This document shows, one piece after another, positions 60,898 to 64,000 of a DNA stretch of 64,000 nucleotides (positions within the stretch are counted from its first letter, which is position 1; the number at the start of each line of letters is the position of its first letter). The notes under the pieces are model-generated. The model was not told where the DNA came from, did no database searches, and was given only the letters and a program-made list of their open reading frames with translations. The position numbers were made by a program, and so were the translations under genes. The stretch is from NCBI RefSeq assembly GCF_006386545.1, contig NZ_SWAR01000012.1:62001-126000 (forward strand), given 5' to 3'. Source of the stretch: Methylibium rhizosphaerae (lineage in GTDB: Bacteria; Pseudomonadota; Gammaproteobacteria; Burkholderiales; Burkholderiaceae_C).

Positions 60898-62058
60898 TCA
60901 GGACACCCGCTTGCCGTTGGCCCCCAGGATCGCCAGCTCGACGAACCTCGAGGCCACGAACGGCCCCGGCGTCGCGCCATAGCCCAGGCTGAAGTCGCCC
61001 AGGTCCAGCCGCTTCACGCCGGCCAGCGCGGTGCGCAGCCTGTCGCGGGTCAGGTCGCGGCCGGCGCGCTTGAGGCCTTCGATCACCACCTGCGCATTGA
61101 TCCAGCCTTCGAAGCTGCTGCCGCCGAACTGCTCCACGCCGGCCGCGCGCATGGCGGCCTGGTAGCTGCGCACCACCGGCAGCTTGGTCTTTTCGGCGTC
61201 GGGGAACACCTGGGTGAGCGCCAGGCCCTGGCTGGCGTTGCCCAGCTTGCCGAGCTCCGACGAGATGACCGACACCGACAGGCCGGCCAGCGGCAGGCCC
61301 GAGGCCTTGCCGCGCAGGGCCAGCACGAAGGCGGTGTTGGCAGTGCCGGTGGTGCCCAGCAGCACCGCGCCGGCCTTGGCGGCGAGCACCTGGTCGGCCG
61401 CCTGCCTCGCATTCGCGCCGTCGACCGCCAGTGCCACGCTGCCCACCGACTTGAGGTTGTTGGCCGCGAGCGTGGCCTCGGCATCCTTCAGCACCTCCTT
61501 GCCGAAGGGGTTGTCGAGGTAGACGATCGCGATGTCCTTCAGGCCCATCTGCACCAGCTGCTGCACCACGCGCACGGTTTCGTCGCGGTAGCTGGCCCGC
61601 ACGTGGAACACGTTCTTCTGCCCCGGCTGGCGTAGCGAGCTGGCGCCGGTGACCGGGCCGACGCACGGCACGCCCTGCTGCTCGACCAGCGGCAGCACGG
61701 CCGCGGTGTTGGCAGTGCCCATGCACGACATCAGCGCGAACACGTCGTTGCCGTCGAGCATCTGCTTCACGTTGTCGAGCGTGCGGCCGGGCACGTAGCC
61801 GTCGTCCTTGGCCAGCAGCTGCACTTCACGGCCGTGGATGCCGCCGGCCTGGTTGACGACCGCGAAGGCGGCCTTCACGCCGGCGGTGTGGTCGGCGCCG
61901 GCGCCGGCGAGCGGGCCGCTCAGGGCCAGCGAGCTGCCGATGGTGACCGTCGAAGGCGTGACGCCGCTTTCGGCGGCGCGGGCAAGCGGGGCCCAGGCGG
62001 GCATGCCGGCCAATGCGGTGGTCTGTGCAAGGCGGTGCAGGAACAGGCGGCGCTTCAT
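60898..62058 (-). CDS. Periplasmic ABC substrate-binding protein, branched-chain amino-acid type
   Basis: The product is 386 aa. A twin-Arg/Sec-like signal (MKRRLFLHRLAQTTALAGMP, cleavage near ARAAE) leads to a Peripla_BP_6 body: TVTIGSSLALSGPLAGAGADHTAGVKAAFAVVN at the start, GREVQLLAKDDGYVPGRT and FEGWINAQVVIEGLKRAG at the end. It would bind an amino acid, aromatic acid or similar in the periplasm. No permease or ATPase gene is adjacent, so it is an orphan receptor. Confidence 0.85.
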   Translation of the reverse strand: MKRRLFLHRLAQTTALAGMPAWAPLARAAESGVTPSTVTIGSSLALSGPLAGAGADHTAGVKAAFAVVNQAGGIHGREVQLLAKDDGYVPGRTLDNVKQMLDGNDVFALMSCMGTANTAAVLPLVEQQGVPCVGPVTGASSLRQPGQKNVFHVRASYRDETVRVVQQLVQMGLKDIAIVYLDNPFGKEVLKDAEATLAANNLKSVGSVALAVDGANARQAADQVLAAKAGAVLLGTTGTANTAFVLALRGKASGLPLAGLSVSVISSELGKLGNASQGLALTQVFPDAEKTKLPVVRSYQAAMRAAGVEQFGGSSFEGWINAQVVIEGLKRAGRDLTRDRLRTALAGVKRLDLGDFSLGYGATPGPFVASRFVELAILGANGKRVS

Positions 62059-62243
62059 GGCGAATGTCTCCTCGCGTTGGGGTGGGGATGTGCGCGCCGC
62101 AGGGTAAGAAGGCCGCACCCGGGACCCCTGTCGTTCTGGCGACAGCCGCGCCCGGGGTAGCGTCCGCCTGTGATGGAAGTCACGCAAACGGCCGGCGGTG
62201 CGGCCCGGGCGTGGCGCCGCTGCGACGGCGCATCAGGCTGCCG

Positions 62244-63269
62244 TCAGCGCCGGGCCGGGTGCGCCTGCGCGACCGACTCGCGTGCGATCAGCTGCGGCTC
62301 GAAGCGCTGCGACACCGGCAAGGTGGTCTGGTAGCAGGCATTGAGCAGTGAGCGACAGGCATTGAGCGCCATGTCGGCAATGGGAATGCGCACGCTGGTC
62401 AGGCGCGGCGACAGGTAGGCCGCGAACTCGGCATCGTCATAGCCCACCACCGACCAGTCGCCGGGCACGGAGATGCCTGCATGGTGCAGGCAGCTCAGCG
62501 CGCCCATGGCCATCTGGTCGTTGGCGCAGAACAGGCCGGTCACCTTGTCGATGCCCTTGCGCGCCAGCAGGCGCGCGGCCGCGTCCCAGCCCGACTGGCC
62601 GGTGAAGTCGCCTTCCTCGAGCAGCACCGACGACTGCTTCACGCCCGCCTCCTCGAGCTGCTCGAAGAAGCCCTGCAGGCGCAGCCGGTTGTCACCGGCG
62701 GCGGCCGGCCCGGAGATCACCGCCACGCGGCGGTGGCCCTGCTGCGCGAGCGCCTGTGCCGCCAGGCGGCCGGCCGTACGGTGGTCCACGGTGAAGCACT
62801 GGTTCTTCATGCCCTTCACGTCGCGGTTCACCACCGCCACCCTCGGGTGCTGCTCGCGCAGGGCCAGGAAGTCGGCATCGCGCAAGGCGTTGCTGGTGAT
62901 GATGAGGCCGTCGCACTCGCGCTCGATCAGGAAGCGGGCGCCGTCGAGCGCCTCCTGGCGCGGGTCTTCGTGGCCGCAGCCGTTGGCCGCCACCATGTGG
63001 CGGTCGTGCTGGCGCAGCTCGGTGTCGATGGCATGCAGCAGCGGGCCGTAGAAGGGGCCGGCGAAGTCGGGCACGAACACGCCGATGGTGCCGGTGCTGC
63101 GCAGCGACAGTGCACGGGCAATGGCGCTCGGGCGAAAGCCCAGCTGCTGCGCCGCCGCTCCCACGCGCGCGGCCGCGTCGGGCGAAAACGAACCCTTGCC
63201 GCTGATCACGCGCGACGCGGTGCCCACCCCCACGCCAGCCAGCCGCGCCACGTCCTTGATGGTTGCCAT
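62244..63269 (-). CDS. LacI-family transcriptional regulator
   Basis: The product is 341 aa. The helix-turn-helix and hinge are classic (MATIKDVARLAGVGVGTASRVIS, ARALSLRSTGTIGVFVPD). The sugar-binding domain has the usual GLIITSN, DHRTAGRLAAQAL and GLFCANDQMAMGAL. It probably controls the sugar ABC transporter whose ATPase gene ends 44 bp upstream on the same strand. Confidence 0.92.
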   Translation of the reverse strand: MATIKDVARLAGVGVGTASRVISGKGSFSPDAAARVGAAAQQLGFRPSAIARALSLRSTGTIGVFVPDFAGPFYGPLLHAIDTELRQHDRHMVAANGCGHEDPRQEALDGARFLIERECDGLIITSNALRDADFLALREQHPRVAVVNRDVKGMKNQCFTVDHRTAGRLAAQALAQQGHRRVAVISGPAAAGDNRLRLQGFFEQLEEAGVKQSSVLLEEGDFTGQSGWDAAARLLARKGIDKVTGLFCANDQMAMGALSCLHHAGISVPGDWSVVGYDDAEFAAYLSPRLTSVRIPIADMALNACRSLLNACYQTTLPVSQRFEPQLIARESVAQAHPARR

Positions 63270-63313
63270 TGCGTCCTGCCTTGTTGCAGGGCGCGATGAT
63301 AGAAGCGTCGCGC

Positions 63314-64000
<687 letters not shown>

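Overview
The window is GC-rich, densely packed DNA from a betaproteobacterium, most likely a Burkholderiales member near the Rubrivivax/Leptothrix/Ideonella group. This is inferred from the base composition, the long open antisense frames, the Bug-family solute receptor, the split pntAA/pntAB/pntB genes, and a REP-like repeat that I associate with this order. It is chromosomal in character: I count 56 protein genes, two of them cut by the window ends, and no phage or insertion sequence.

Layout. 0-5 kb: the end of cysA, a DUF72 protein, cysB behind a 1-Cys peroxiredoxin, and a Bug receptor. 5-12 kb: a large hybrid histidine kinase, a lipoprotein resembling a glycoside hydrolase, and a LytS/LytTR-type two-component pair. 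12-16 kb: a four-gene ABC export operon (adaptor, ATPase, two FtsX-like permeases). 16-24 kb: CAP-domain lipoprotein, chemoreceptor, mnmA, ferritin-like protein, nudJ, and a pntAA-panD-pntAB-pntB operon ending in a clear terminator. 24-36 kb: fadD, mtnN, an M20 peptidase, a hipBA-like toxin-antitoxin pair with a visible operator, LysR/EamA, pirin, a lipase-like hydrolase and two exported proteins.

36.5-43.5 kb is the most interesting region: an RNA-repair locus. A sigma-54 activator, rtcR, is divergent from an operon reading rsr (Ro60/TROVE protein), about 670 bases of structured noncoding DNA, rtcB (RNA ligase), a HEAT-repeat protein and a zinc-ribbon protein. The last three genes are joined by ATGA overlaps. 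A good -24/-12 promoter and a 12-bp-arm palindrome lie between rtcR and rsr. The noncoding stretch holds five consecutive Y-RNA-like units on the minus strand. Each has the Ro-binding stem, with CGA-AUGC (or UGA-AUGC in one unit) on the 5' strand facing YG-UCG or UG-UCA on the 3' strand. Three carry a circularly permuted tRNA mimic: T-arm, then an acceptor helix closed by a GCAA tetraloop, then a D-arm. A fourth carries a degenerate version and the fifth is a plain hairpin. rtcA is not present here.

43.5-54 kb: a diguanylate cyclase with a CxxCH sensor, an acetoacetate-decarboxylase-like/FAD-oxidoreductase fusion, an erythromycin-esterase-like protein carrying an in-frame copy of a dispersed repeat, a DUF885 protein, small membrane and SRPBCC proteins, and an HD-LuxR regulator. 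54-60 kb: homocysteine S-methyltransferase, a 7TM GGDEF protein, and metX-metW. metX is preceded by a SAM-II riboswitch with an intrinsic terminator. Seven 87-bp tandem repeats separate metX from metW. 60-64 kb: a haloacetate-dehalogenase-like enzyme, a branched-chain amino-acid-type binding protein, a LacI regulator and the end of a sugar ABC ATPase gene.

All functions are assigned by reading motifs and recalling families. RNA folds were paired by eye.
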